Shown here piece by piece: positions 1 through 8,960 of a stretch of DNA of 64,000 bases. Each line of letters begins with the position of its first letter. The first letter of the stretch is position 1. Both the position numbers and the translations under genes were made by a program. Below the pieces are notes generated by a model. That model searched no databases and was not told the DNA's origin. It saw only the letters and a program-made list of their open reading frames with translations. The DNA comes from DATIUV01 sp049322755 (GTDB lineage: Bacteria > Pseudomonadota > Gammaproteobacteria > Burkholderiales > UBA6910): assembly GCA_049322755.1 (NCBI GenBank), contig JBMOQX010000052.1:1-64000 (forward strand), in the 5' to 3' direction.

Positions 1-121
1 TCGCATGGTTGCAGTGGAAGCGCCGCCTTCTGATTCGCTGGGAATACTACGTTGAAAATTTCCTCGGATTCGTAGAGCTCGCCTGTATCACAATGCTCCT
101 AAAACGAATTTGAGATAGGTT
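1..121 (+). mobile_element. IS5-family insertion sequence, right end with transposase C-terminus
   Basis: Reading from base 3, an open frame without a start in the window encodes about 36 residues ending at a TGA at 111-113. It contains RRLLIRWEYYVENFLGFVEL, the kind of C-terminal helix found in IS5-type DDE transposases. The bases after the stop (GAGATAGGTT, 112-121) look like the terminal inverted repeat, and the next four bases are CTAG (122-125), a target duplication used by the IS5 group. Only the right end is visible, so the left inverted repeat and the catalytic residues cannot be checked. The family call is by resemblance; subgroup is uncertain. Confidence 0.6.
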
Positions 122-769
122 CTAGTAACGTTTCTTGAGCGTCAGGCTGCTGGCTTCCTGCCGCATCTCGACGCGGTTCAAAAAGCTCATTCCCAGCAGA
201 TTGACGGTGAGGCCGTCGCCTTCCTGGATCGCGGCGTCGACGTTGCGCAGGGTGACGTCACCCACCTGCATCTCGTCCAGCTTCAGCAGGTAGACCGGCA
301 CCGGGCCGTTGGCCGTGACCGCCATACGCTGGTCGCCGCGGGTGTAGTCGATGCCGAGGCGGCGCGCCTCCCGGGTCGATATCGTGACCATGGTGGCGCC
401 GGTATCCACGATAAACTGGGCTGGCGCTCCGTTGACCCGGGCGTTGGCGGTGTAATGGCCGCGCGGGTCGGCCGTCAGGATCACGGTGTCGCCGCGCGGG
501 GCGGGGCCGGCAACACTCGCCGCCTGGCCGAGACCGACACTGCGCCGGGTGCCGTCCACTTCCAGCACCGCGGTGGCGCTGTCCGCACGGATCAGCCGGA
601 CGCCTTCCGGCGTGACCTCGCCTTCCCGCAAGGTGCGCGGCTTGCCGCCGTCCACGACCAACACTGCCCGCCCTTTTGACAGCCCCACCACCTGTACGTT
701 GACGGCGGCCGCGGCGCCCGCCCAACCTAGGAGCAGCAACAAAATTGCACTAAACTTCCGCGCGTCCAT
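122..769 (-). CDS. Exported retropepsin-like aspartic protease
   Basis: 215 residues from the ATG at 769, which follows a good ribosome binding site (GAGGTGGAGAA); the frame stays open upstream, but that part has no protein-like character. Residues 1-22 are a signal peptide (LILLLLGWAGAAAA-like hydrophobic core ending AAAA), so the protein acts in the periplasm. A basic, beta-rich linker precedes a single retropepsin half-domain with the catalytic motif VDTGAT (Asp122) and a conserved downstream MS-F segment. This matches the bacterial clan AA aspartic protease family of about 200 residues, which probably works as a dimer. Substrate is unknown. The stop codon lies inside the CTAG next to the insertion sequence, so the element abuts the gene end without visibly shortening the domain. 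Confidence 0.8.
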   Translation of the reverse strand: MDARKFSAILLLLLGWAGAAAAVNVQVVGLSKGRAVLVVDGGKPRTLREGEVTPEGVRLIRADSATAVLEVDGTRRSVGLGQAASVAGPAPRGDTVILTADPRGHYTANARVNGAPAQFIVDTGATMVTISTREARRLGIDYTRGDQRMAVTANGPVPVYLLKLDEMQVGDVTLRNVDAAIQEGDGLTVNLLGMSFLNRVEMRQEASSLTLKKRY

Positions 770-790
770 TTCTCCACCTCGCATGCCACG

Positions 791-1498
791 ATGAAACCGG
801 TTGCGATCTTGCGTCACTTCCGCACTGAAGGTCCGGGCTATTTTGCCACTTACCTGGATGCACGGAGCGTGCCATGGGATCTGGTGCGGCTCGACGACGG
901 TGAGCCGGTACCGGCCGATCCGGCGGCTTACGCCGGGCTGGCATTCATGGGCGGCCCCATGAGCGTCAATGACGACCTGCCGTGGATCGCACCGGCCCTG
1001 CGCCTGATCCGCGAGGCCGTGGCGTGCGATCTGCCGGTGCTGGGCCACTGCTTGGGCGGCCAGCTGATCGCCAAGGCCCTCGGCGCCAAGGTCACGCGCA
1101 CCCCGTACAAGGAGATCGGCTGGGGCGAGGTCACGCTCGCCGAGGATCCCCTATCAACCGAGTGGTTTCCGGGGCTGCCCCGGACGTTCACCTCTTTTCA
1201 CTGGCACGGCGAAACGTTCGGCATACCCGCCGGCGCCACCCGCCTGATGTCGAGTCGCTGGTGCAAAAACCAGGCTTTCGCGCTTGGCAACACCCTGGCA
1301 ATGCAATGCCACATCGAGATGACTGAAGAGCTGGTGCGGACCTGGTGCGCGGGCGGCGCCAGGGAAATCGCCGCCGGTTCCAGTCCCGGCGTGCAGGCGC
1401 CGGCGGCCATCGAGGACGCCCTGGACCGCAAGGTGGCCGCGCTGCACCGGGTCGCCGACGCCGTCTACGGCCGCTGGACCGCGGCCCTGCGCGGCTGA
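791..1498 (+). CDS. Class I glutamine amidotransferase-like protein
   Basis: 235 residues. The fold markers are FMGGPMSV near residue 54, the nucleophile elbow GHCLGG with Cys87, and a candidate His-Glu pair in MQCHIEM (His174, Glu176), giving a complete Cys-His-Glu triad. This is the stand-alone GMP-synthase-like amidotransferase domain that hydrolyses glutamine or a gamma-glutamyl bond; no synthetase domain is attached, so the acceptor substrate is unknown. It is divergent from the protease gene on its left, with only 21 bp between the two starts, so their promoters must overlap each other or the coding ends. Cytoplasmic; no signal peptide. Confidence 0.8.
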   Translation: MKPVAILRHFRTEGPGYFATYLDARSVPWDLVRLDDGEPVPADPAAYAGLAFMGGPMSVNDDLPWIAPALRLIREAVACDLPVLGHCLGGQLIAKALGAKVTRTPYKEIGWGEVTLAEDPLSTEWFPGLPRTFTSFHWHGETFGIPAGATRLMSSRWCKNQAFALGNTLAMQCHIEMTEELVRTWCAGGAREIAAGSSPGVQAPAAIEDALDRKVAALHRVADAVYGRWTAALRG

Positions 1499-1561
1499 GC
1501 CGTCGCGGGAACTTCCGCCGCGGGCGCGCTCTAACCGCCTCGTGATCCGCCGAGCCTGCAC

Positions 1562-2440
1562 ATGATCGCCCCCTCCGTCGCCATGTCCTCCTGGCGCCAG
1601 CGCCTGCTGGCGCTGGCGGAGGGGCCGCGCGCCCAGCGCCTGATCGTCGCGTTGATCCTGATCAACGCCGTCACCCTGGGCCTGGAAACGTCGTCCACCG
1701 TGATGGCGGCCGTCGGCCCGGCGCTGAAAACCGTCGACGCGGCGATCCTGGCGGTGTTCGTGCTCGAAGTCGGCGCCCGCCTGCTGGGCCGCGGGCCTGC
1801 CTTTTTCCGCGACGCCTGGAGCGTCTTCGATTTCCTGGTGGTGGCCATCGCGCTGGTGCCGGCGTCGGGGCCGTTCGCCGTACTGCGCGCCCTGCGCATC
1901 CTGCGGGTGCTGCGCCTGTTCACCGTGGTGCCGTCGATGCGGCGCGTGGTGGGCGCGCTGCTGGCGGCGGTGCCTGGCATCGGCTCCATCGCGCTCATCA
2001 TCGCGATCCTGTTCTACGTGTTCGCGGTCATCGCCACCAACCTCTTCGGCGCCAGCTTCGCCGACTGGTTCGGCACCGTGGGCCGCTCGATGTATACCCT
2101 GTTCCAGATCATGACGCTGGAGAGCTGGTCCATGGGCATCGTGCGCCCGGTGATGGAGCGCTACCCCTATGCCTGGGCGTTCTTCATCCCGTTCATCCTG
2201 GTGGCCACCTTCACGATGCTCAACCTCTTCATCGGCGTCATCGTCAGCGCGATCCAGAGCCAGGAGGAAGCGCTGCAGGAGAAGACCGAGGTGGCGGTGG
2301 AGCACGCCGCCGCCATGACCCACGCCGACGTGGAGTCGCTGCGGGCCGAGATCCGGGAGCTGAAGGCGCTAATCCAGACCCGCGCCTCCTGGGCAGGACG
2401 TCGGAGTCGTAACCGCAGAGGCGCGGAGGCGCAGAGATAA
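1562..2440 (+). CDS. Bacterial voltage-gated sodium channel (NavBac type)
   Basis: 292 residues with one six-helix ion-channel unit, which assembles as a tetramer in the inner membrane. S1 is about 27-41 and S3 about 88-100. S4 carries four arginines every third residue (R109, R112, R115, R118), the voltage sensor. S5 is about 140-160. The selectivity filter TLESWSM (185-191) has the sequence of the well-studied bacterial sodium channels, with the field Glu187. S6 is about 207-231, followed by a charged coiled coil (235-280) typical of the C-terminal tetramerisation bundle. The last ten residues (RNRRGAEAQR) and the stop codon are supplied by the palindromic repeat that follows, so the native tail was probably replaced. 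Met8 is an alternative start. Confidence 0.88.
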   Translation: MIAPSVAMSSWRQRLLALAEGPRAQRLIVALILINAVTLGLETSSTVMAAVGPALKTVDAAILAVFVLEVGARLLGRGPAFFRDAWSVFDFLVVAIALVPASGPFAVLRALRILRVLRLFTVVPSMRRVVGALLAAVPGIGSIALIIAILFYVFAVIATNLFGASFADWFGTVGRSMYTLFQIMTLESWSMGIVRPVMERYPYAWAFFIPFILVATFTMLNLFIGVIVSAIQSQEEALQEKTEVAVEHAAAMTHADVESLRAEIRELKALIQTRASWAGRRSRNRRGAEAQR

Positions 2441-2578
2441 AAAATCTTTAACCGCGAAGGACGCAAAGGACGCAAAGGAAGATTTTTTTGAGCGGGGTTT
2501 TGCCGTTCCTTCGCGCCCTTTGCGTCCTTTGTGGTGAAAAGGATTTGCCTATCTCTGCGCCGCCGCGCCTCTGCGTTG
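2411..2578. repeat. Long nested palindromic repeat, copy 1
   Basis: Two nested inverted repeats. Outer arms are 2411-2439 (AACCGCAGAGGCGCGGAGGC...) and 2550-2577 (...GCCGCGCCTCTGCGTT). Inner arms are 2449-2483 (TAACCGCGAAGGACGCAAAG...) and 2508-2540 (CCTTCGCGCCCTTTGCGTCC...). The arms are built of GGACGCAAA/GGCGCAGA-like short units. The element overlaps the end of the sodium channel gene and ends just before yajQ, so it could fold into a large hairpin between two convergent genes. A related copy lies at 4395-4541. Confidence 0.85.
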
Positions 2579-2588
2579 AAGCGTCGCG

Positions 2589-3074
2589 TCAGTCCCGGAA
2601 GTTGGTGAACTGCAGCGGGAAGTCGGTGACCGATTTGCGTACCAGCGCGATCGCTTCCTGGAGGGCGTCCTTCTTGGCGCCGGACACCCGCACCGTGTCC
2701 CCCTGGATGCTGGCCTGGACCTTGAGCTTGCTGTCCTTCACCAGCCGGACGATGCGCTTGGCCAGATCGCTCTCCACCCCGACCCGCACCGTTACCGCCT
2801 GCTTGAGCTTGTTGCCGCTGATCTTCTCGGGGTCGCCCTTCTCCAGGCAGCGCACGTCCACGCCGCGCTTGGCCAGCTTGCCGAGCAGGACGTCGTGGAC
2901 CTGCGCCAGCTTGAAGTCGTCATCGGCGTACACGGTCAGCTGATACTCCGCCAGCTCGACGCGGGCGTCCGAGCCCTTGAAGTCGAAGCGGTTGCCGACT
3001 TCCTTGTTGGTCTGGTCCACCGCGTTGCGCAGCTCCTGCTTGTCCACCTGGGATACGATGTCGAACGACGGCAT
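2589..3074 (-). CDS. yajQ: YajQ/UPF0234 family protein
   Basis: 161 residues, the normal length for the family, starting MPSFDIVSQVDKQELRNAVD, which is almost invariant in YajQ. The family forms two RNP-like alpha/beta domains and binds nucleic acid or nucleotide; some members bind cyclic di-GMP and act as transcription co-regulators. The start at 3074 is preceded by GGAGGAGGGCGC. Upstream on the same strand are a short ppnP-like stub (3094-3129) and argG, so yajQ is probably transcribed with the arginine genes. Cytoplasmic. Identification is firm; the biological role here is not. Confidence 0.95.
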   Translation of the reverse strand: MPSFDIVSQVDKQELRNAVDQTNKEVGNRFDFKGSDARVELAEYQLTVYADDDFKLAQVHDVLLGKLAKRGVDVRCLEKGDPEKISGNKLKQAVTVRVGVESDLAKRIVRLVKDSKLKVQASIQGDTVRVSGAKKDALQEAIALVRKSVTDFPLQFTNFRD

Positions 3075-3093
3075 GCGCCCTCCTCCGTCTGGA

Positions 3094-3129
3094 TCAGACG
3101 ACCATGCTGACGTTGTCGAACTGGCTCAT
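3094..3129 (-). pseudogene. Eleven-codon remnant resembling the start of ppnP
   Basis: Between argG and yajQ, an ATG at 3129 opens a frame MSQFDNVSMVV followed by TGA (3094-3096). Many PpnP (UPF0345, pyrimidine/purine nucleoside phosphorylase) proteins begin with xFDNVSVVKKANVYFDG, so this looks like the first eleven codons of ppnP, cut after the Val-Val pair. A GGGGAC sequence lies just upstream and fits a ribosome binding site. From memory, ppnP is a common neighbour of argG in betaproteobacteria, which supports a deletion remnant. A chance match or a functional short leader cannot be excluded at this length. Confidence 0.45.
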
Positions 3130-3140
3130 GGCGTCCCCGG

Positions 3141-4367
<1,227 letters not shown>

Positions 4368-4394
4368 CAGAGCTTCCGTTTATCGATCGAATCT

Positions 4395-4541
4395 GAACCG
4401 CAGAGTCGCCGAGACAAAGTTCATGAACCGCAAAGTACGCGAAGGACGCGGAGGAAACCACTTGCCTTCAAGAGAATTTTCCTTTGCGTCCTTCGCGTCC
4501 CTGGCGGTTAAAAGTTGGGGTTTCCCTGGGCCTCTGCGGTG
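4395..4541. repeat. Long nested palindromic repeat, copy 2
   Basis: Same design as the copy at 2411-2578. Outer arms GAACCGCAGAG (4395-4405) and CCTCTGCGGTGA (4531-4542). Inner arms 4425-4454 (GAACCGCAAAGTACGCGAAG...) and 4481-4510 (CCTTTGCGTCCTTCGCGTCC...). It fills almost all of the space between argF and argG. The two copies are related but not identical, which argues for a dispersed family rather than a recent duplication. Confidence 0.82.
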
Positions 4542-4546
4542 AGCAA

Positions 4547-5467
4547 TCAGTCGTCCCGCCTCCCCAGCAGCAGGAACTCCATCAACGCCTTTTGCGCGTG
4601 AAGCCTATTCTCGGCCTCGTCCCAGACGACGCTCTGCGGCCCGTCGATGACCGCGGCAGTCACCTCCTCGCCCCGGTGCGCCGGCAGGCAGTGCATGAAC
4701 AGCGCATCCGGCCGCGCCCGCTTCATCAGTTCGGCGTTCACCTGCCAGCGCTCGAACGCCGCGCGCCGCGCCGCGTCCTCGGCCTCGAAGCCCATGCTGG
4801 TCCATACATCGGTGGTCACCAGGTCGGCGTCCCGGGCCGCCTCCATCGGATCGGCGAAGGTCTCGAAGTGGGCCAGCCCGCTCAGCCCCGCCTGGTCCGG
4901 GTTCACCTCGTAGCCCGGCGGCGTCGACACCCGCAGGCGAAAGTCCAGCACCTCGGCCGCCTGCAGCCAGGTATTGCACATGTTGTTGCTGTCGCCGATC
5001 CAGACCACGGCCCTGCCCCGGATCGGGCCGCGATGCTCGATGTAGGTGTAGATGTCAGCCAGCACCTGACAGGGGTGAAATTCGTTGGTGAGGCCGTTGA
5101 TCACCGGCACCCGGGAGACGGCCGCGAAGCGCTCGATGATGGACTGCTCGAACGTGCGGATCATGACCACGTCCACCATCCGCGATACCACCTGCGCCAT
5201 GTCCTCCACCGGCTCGCCGCGCCCGAGCTGCGTGTCGCGGGTGTTGAGGTAGATCGCCGCGCCCCCCAGCTGGTGGATGCCGGCCTCGAACGACAGGCGC
5301 GTGCGCGTCGACGCCTTCTCGAAAATCATCGCCAGCGTGCGGTCGGCGAGCGGCTGGTGCGGCTCGTAGCGCTTGAACTTGTCCTTGATCCGGCGGGTGC
5401 GCGCGAACAGGTAGTCGTAGTCCTCCCGCGCGATATCCCGGAACTGGAGAAAATGCCGGACGCTCAT
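4547..5467 (-). CDS. argF: Ornithine carbamoyltransferase
   Basis: 306 residues. Transfers the carbamoyl group from carbamoyl phosphate to ornithine, giving citrulline. The carbamoyl phosphate loop is FEKASTRTRLSFE (about 50-62), the HPCQ motif appears as FHPCQVLAD near 130, and the ornithine-binding HCLPAHRGEE lies near 265. All are intact. It starts four bases after the argD stop, so the two are almost certainly co-transcribed and translationally coupled. Cytoplasmic trimer by family. Confidence 0.97.
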   Translation of the reverse strand: MSVRHFLQFRDIAREDYDYLFARTRRIKDKFKRYEPHQPLADRTLAMIFEKASTRTRLSFEAGIHQLGGAAIYLNTRDTQLGRGEPVEDMAQVVSRMVDVVMIRTFEQSIIERFAAVSRVPVINGLTNEFHPCQVLADIYTYIEHRGPIRGRAVVWIGDSNNMCNTWLQAAEVLDFRLRVSTPPGYEVNPDQAGLSGLAHFETFADPMEAARDADLVTTDVWTSMGFEAEDAARRAAFERWQVNAELMKRARPDALFMHCLPAHRGEEVTAAVIDGPQSVVWDEAENRLHAQKALMEFLLLGRRDD

Positions 5468-5471
5468 GCGA

Positions 5472-6665
5472 TCAGCCTTCGGCCTTGCGCCCGGCCGCCG
5501 ACAGGAACGAGTACACCAGGTCGCCCACGGTGTCCACCAGCAGCTGCGCCTGACCGCGATCGATCACCAGCGGCGGCAGCAGGCGCACGACGTTGTCGGC
5601 GGTGACGTTGATGAGCACGCCGCGCTCCAGCGCGGTGCGCACCAGCGGGCCGCAGGGTTGGGCGAGCTCGACCCCGATCATCAGACCCTGGCCGCGCACC
5701 TCCACGATGCCGGGCACCCCCGCCAGCCTCGCCTGCAGGCCCTCGCGGATGAACTGCCCCATCGCGGACGCGTTGGCCAGCAGGCCGTCGCTTTCCATGA
5801 TCTCCAGCGTAGCCAGCGCCGCGGTGGCAGCGAGCGGCCCGCCGCCGAAGGTGGAGCCGTGGGTGCCCGGCTTGAACACCTGCGCGGCGACGCCCCGCGC
5901 CAGGCAGGCGCCGATCGGCACCCCGGAGCCGAGGCCTTTCGCCAGCGTCATCACGTCCGGCGCGATCCGCGTGTGCTGGAACGCGAACCAGCGCCCGGTG
6001 CGGCCGATACCGCTTTGCACCTCGTCCAGCATCAGCAGCCAGCCGTGGCCGTCGCAGATCTCCCGCAGCCGCTCCAGGTAACCGGTCTGCGGCACGTTGA
6101 CGCCACCCTCACCCTGATAGGGCTCCACCAGCACCGCCACCACGTTGTGGTTCAGTTCGCCCACCTGGGCCACGGCGTCCGCGTCGGCGTACGGCACGCG
6201 CAGGAAGCCGCCCACCAGCGGCTCGAAACCGGCCTGCACCTTGCGGCTGCCGGTGGCCGACAGCGTGGCCATGGTACGGCCGTGGAACGCATGCTCCATG
6301 ACCACGATGGTGGGGGTCTCGATGCCGCGCCGGTGGCCGTGGAGGCGCGCCAGCTTGATGGCGGCCTCGTTGGCCTCGGCGCCGGAGTTGCAGAAGAACG
6401 CGTTGTCCATGCCGGAAAGCGCGCACAGCCGGTCCGCCAGGCGCTCCTGCAGCGGAATCCGGTAGAGGTTGGAGGTGTGGATCAGCGTGCGCGCCTGCCG
6501 GCACAACGCTTCCGCCAGCTTCGGATGGGCGTGGCCGATGCCGGCGACCGCGACGCCGGAAAGTGCGTCCAGATAGCGGCGCCCTTCCCCGTCCCACAGC
6601 CAGCAGCCCTCGCCGCGCTCAAACGCGACCGGCAGCCGGTTATAGGTGTTCATCACATGGGACAT
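5472..6665 (-). CDS. argD: Acetylornithine aminotransferase
   Basis: 397 residues from ATG at 6665. A PLP enzyme of the class III aminotransferase family that converts N-acetylglutamate semialdehyde to N-acetylornithine with glutamate, and may also serve as succinyldiaminopimelate aminotransferase. Visible markers are CNSGAEANEAAIKLAR, the Asp of LMLDEVQSGIGRTG and the PLP lysine in TLAKGLGSGVPIG. An in-frame GTG at 6689 would add eight residues but lies inside the stem of the hairpin at 6686-6709, and the family usually begins MSHVMNTY, so 6665 is preferred. First gene of the leftward arginine operon. Confidence 0.94.
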   Translation of the reverse strand: MSHVMNTYNRLPVAFERGEGCWLWDGEGRRYLDALSGVAVAGIGHAHPKLAEALCRQARTLIHTSNLYRIPLQERLADRLCALSGMDNAFFCNSGAEANEAAIKLARLHGHRRGIETPTIVVMEHAFHGRTMATLSATGSRKVQAGFEPLVGGFLRVPYADADAVAQVGELNHNVVAVLVEPYQGEGGVNVPQTGYLERLREICDGHGWLLMLDEVQSGIGRTGRWFAFQHTRIAPDVMTLAKGLGSGVPIGACLARGVAAQVFKPGTHGSTFGGGPLAATAALATLEIMESDGLLANASAMGQFIREGLQARLAGVPGIVEVRGQGLMIGVELAQPCGPLVRTALERGVLINVTADNVVRLLPPLVIDRGQAQLLVDTVGDLVYSFLSAAGRKAEG

Positions 6666-6676
6666 CGCAAACGTCC

Positions 6677-6709
6677 AAAAAGACTGCACGGCGGCCGCGG
6701 CCGCCGTGC
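6677..6709 (-). terminator. Perfect 24-bp hairpin with T-run between decarboxylase and argD
   Basis: Bases 6686-6709 are a perfect palindrome (arm GCACGGCGGCCG). On the minus strand it is followed by AGTCTTTTT, so it has the form of an intrinsic terminator for the decarboxylase gene ending at 6780. It stops only about 20 bases before the argD start, which leaves no room for a promoter in between. Any argD promoter upstream of it would place the hairpin in the argD leader, as an attenuator would be. Confidence 0.8.
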
Positions 6710-6779
6710 CCAGGGTTCGAAGAAAAGATGTCTATTGTCTTACGAATCAGCGGCTTCGTGCAAGCGCCAAGGGGTGCCG

Positions 6780-8765
6780 TCAGGCCTTGCGAGAGAGCTT
6801 CTTGAGCCCCCGTTCCTCGGCCGATCTCAGCACCCGGATGCAGGGGAGATAGCCGTCGTAGACGATCCCGTGCATTTCGACCTTCTTCGGCGAGCGCAGC
6901 AGACTCATGAGGTACTGCACGATCTCCTGGGTGATCACCTGGCCGGGCACCACCACCGGGATGCCCGGCGGGTAGGGCACCACCTGGTCGCAGGACACCT
7001 TGCCGGCCAGCGCGCTGTTGACGCGGTCCCGCTCGTCCAGCAGCGGCGCCAACTCGCCGCCGCAGTAAAACGCGTCGCGCGGGAGGTACTTCAGCTCGGT
7101 GAACCGGGGCACGTCCGGCGTCTGGTACAGCCGCCGCGGCGAGCGGCCTTCGCGGGCGATGCGCATCAGCGCGTCGTACAGGCGCGAGACCTTGCTGCGG
7201 GTGGTGCCGATGGTGAGCAGCAGGGTGAGCGTGTTGAACGTGGATTTCTCCACCTGGATGTTGTAGCGGTCGAACAGCTCGCGCTGCAGCTCCTCCACCG
7301 TCAGCCCGCAGGTGGAGATGTCCACCGTCACCTTGGTGGGGTCGAGCTTGACGCCGTCATCGCGCACTTCGTCCGGCAGCAGGTCCTCCAGTTCCAGCAC
7401 CCGGAACACGCCGGTGGAGTTGATCTGCCCGCGCAGTTCCGCCGCCAGCTCCAGCGTGCGCTTGAGCAGTTTGTAGCCCTCCATCACCGCCTGCTTCCGG
7501 CCCACGTCCAGGCTCGCGATCATGGCGTACTGCGGGCTGGTGGACGTGTGCATGTTGAAATTCTCCCGGAACAGGTGCTCGTTGAACGCCGGGTCGTTGA
7601 CGTGAATCATGCTGGCCTGGGAAAACGCCGACAGCACCTTGTGCGTGCTCTGGGTGGCGTAATCGGCGCCGGCTTCCAGCGCGGTCGGGCGCAGCGCCGG
7701 GTGGAAGCGGGCGTGACCGTACCAGGCCTCGTCGATGATCACCTTGACGCCGCGGGTGCGGGCCGCCTCGACGATGGGCGCCAGATCATAGCGCAGGCCG
7801 TCGTAGGTGCACGAGGTGAGAATCATCGCCTCGGCCTCGGGGTGGTCGCCGATGGCCTTGAGGATGGTCTTCTTCGGTACCGGCCCGTACACCCCGAACT
7901 TGCGGTTGACCGATGAATCGAGATAGATCGGGTGCGCGCCGGAGAGCACCACGCCGTGGTGCACCGACTTGTGGCAGTTGCGGTCCAGCAGCAGCTTCTC
8001 GCCCGGCGCCAGCAGCGTCTGGAAGATCACCTTGTTGGCGGTGGAGGTGCCGTTGGTGGCGAAAAAGGTGCGTCGCGCCCCGAAGGCCTTGGCCGCCATC
8101 TCCTGGGCGTCGCGGATCACCCCCGAAGGCTCCATCAGCGAGTCCAGCATCGGCACCGACACCGACAGGTCGGCGTCGAAGATGTGTTCCCCCATGAACT
8201 CGTAGAAATCGTTGACCCAGGGGCTGCCGCGCAGGCTGTCGCCCGAGGAGTGGCCCGGCGTGTGCCAGGCGTCCTTGGCCATCAGCACGTAGCTCTTCAG
8301 CTGGTCGTAGAACGGCGTGCGCGCCTTTTCCTGGATCTGCGCCGACAGGATGCGGTACCAGCCGCTGTAGTCCTTTTCCTCGCGGTAGAAGTAGCCGTCC
8401 ACCGACTCGGTGAACAGGGCATCCACCACCTCGTCCTCCTCTTCCCGCGAGATCAGGATGTAGACATCGATCTCCGGGCGAAAGCGGGTGATCCGCTGCA
8501 CCAGCTCGAGCGCCGACATCTGCAGCGAGCGCTGGCCGTTGGACTCGGATTTGAGCGTGTAGAGGGTGTCGTCCACCACCACCGCCTGGATGTCGCCGTC
8601 CTCCTCGATCAGGCGCAGCGCCTCCAGGGCGGTGGTGACGCCGGTGAAGTTCACGCCGTAGGGATTCTCCAGGGTGCGGGCGGCCGAATTGAGGCCCTTG
8701 ATGAGCTCGCGCAACACCAGGTTCTCGTCATTGATCACCAGAATCCGGCTGACCGGCTTTTTCAT
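6780..8765 (-). CDS. Orn/Lys/Arg decarboxylase, class I fold with receiver-like N-terminal wing
   Basis: 661 residues, somewhat shorter than the 710-755 of the E. coli inducible enzymes. Residues 1-130 form the flavodoxin/receiver-like wing domain (RILVINDENLVLRELIKGLN at the start). The PLP-binding core follows, with TNGTSTANKVI, DEAWYGHARFHP and the lysine that would bind PLP in TQSTHKVLSAFSQ, and then a C-terminal domain with the motif YPPGIPVVVPG. It decarboxylates a basic amino acid to a polyamine or agmatine and consumes a proton, in the cytoplasm. Whether the substrate is arginine, lysine or ornithine cannot be told from the motifs. Its position upstream of argD-argF-argG on the same strand makes arginine or ornithine attractive, by inference only. 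Confidence 0.9.
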   Translation of the reverse strand: MKKPVSRILVINDENLVLRELIKGLNSAARTLENPYGVNFTGVTTALEALRLIEEDGDIQAVVVDDTLYTLKSESNGQRSLQMSALELVQRITRFRPEIDVYILISREEEDEVVDALFTESVDGYFYREEKDYSGWYRILSAQIQEKARTPFYDQLKSYVLMAKDAWHTPGHSSGDSLRGSPWVNDFYEFMGEHIFDADLSVSVPMLDSLMEPSGVIRDAQEMAAKAFGARRTFFATNGTSTANKVIFQTLLAPGEKLLLDRNCHKSVHHGVVLSGAHPIYLDSSVNRKFGVYGPVPKKTILKAIGDHPEAEAMILTSCTYDGLRYDLAPIVEAARTRGVKVIIDEAWYGHARFHPALRPTALEAGADYATQSTHKVLSAFSQASMIHVNDPAFNEHLFRENFNMHTSTSPQYAMIASLDVGRKQAVMEGYKLLKRTLELAAELRGQINSTGVFRVLELEDLLPDEVRDDGVKLDPTKVTVDISTCGLTVEELQRELFDRYNIQVEKSTFNTLTLLLTIGTTRSKVSRLYDALMRIAREGRSPRRLYQTPDVPRFTELKYLPRDAFYCGGELAPLLDERDRVNSALAGKVSCDQVVPYPPGIPVVVPGQVITQEIVQYLMSLLRSPKKVEMHGIVYDGYLPCIRVLRSAEERGLKKLSRKA

Positions 8766-8960
8766 GCAGGGCCCTGCCCAAAAAAAAGCGCTTTATGCGC
8801 CAATTCAGCAGGGGGCGCAAGTCCCCACCCCAGGGCTGGGACGGGACGCGATTGCCGGTATACTGAAAGCATATTCCGGTCGCGGGTCGCGACGCGTGCC
8901 GAGGAACCGGAACAGCCCGCCGCGGCCCAAGGCATAACGCTCGGACGATCCGACCAACCG

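Noticed and set aside
1154..2323. Long open frames antisense to the amidotransferase and sodium channel genes, and similar long antisense frames elsewhere, e.g. 8805-11204 and 23154-25319
   Set aside because: They are low-complexity His/Arg/Gly/Ala-rich translations typical of the antisense of high-GC genes, while the opposite strand encodes clear families.
6666..6689. GTG start for argD at 6689
   Set aside because: It lies within the stem of the terminator hairpin and adds residues absent from the family; the ATG at 6665 fits better.
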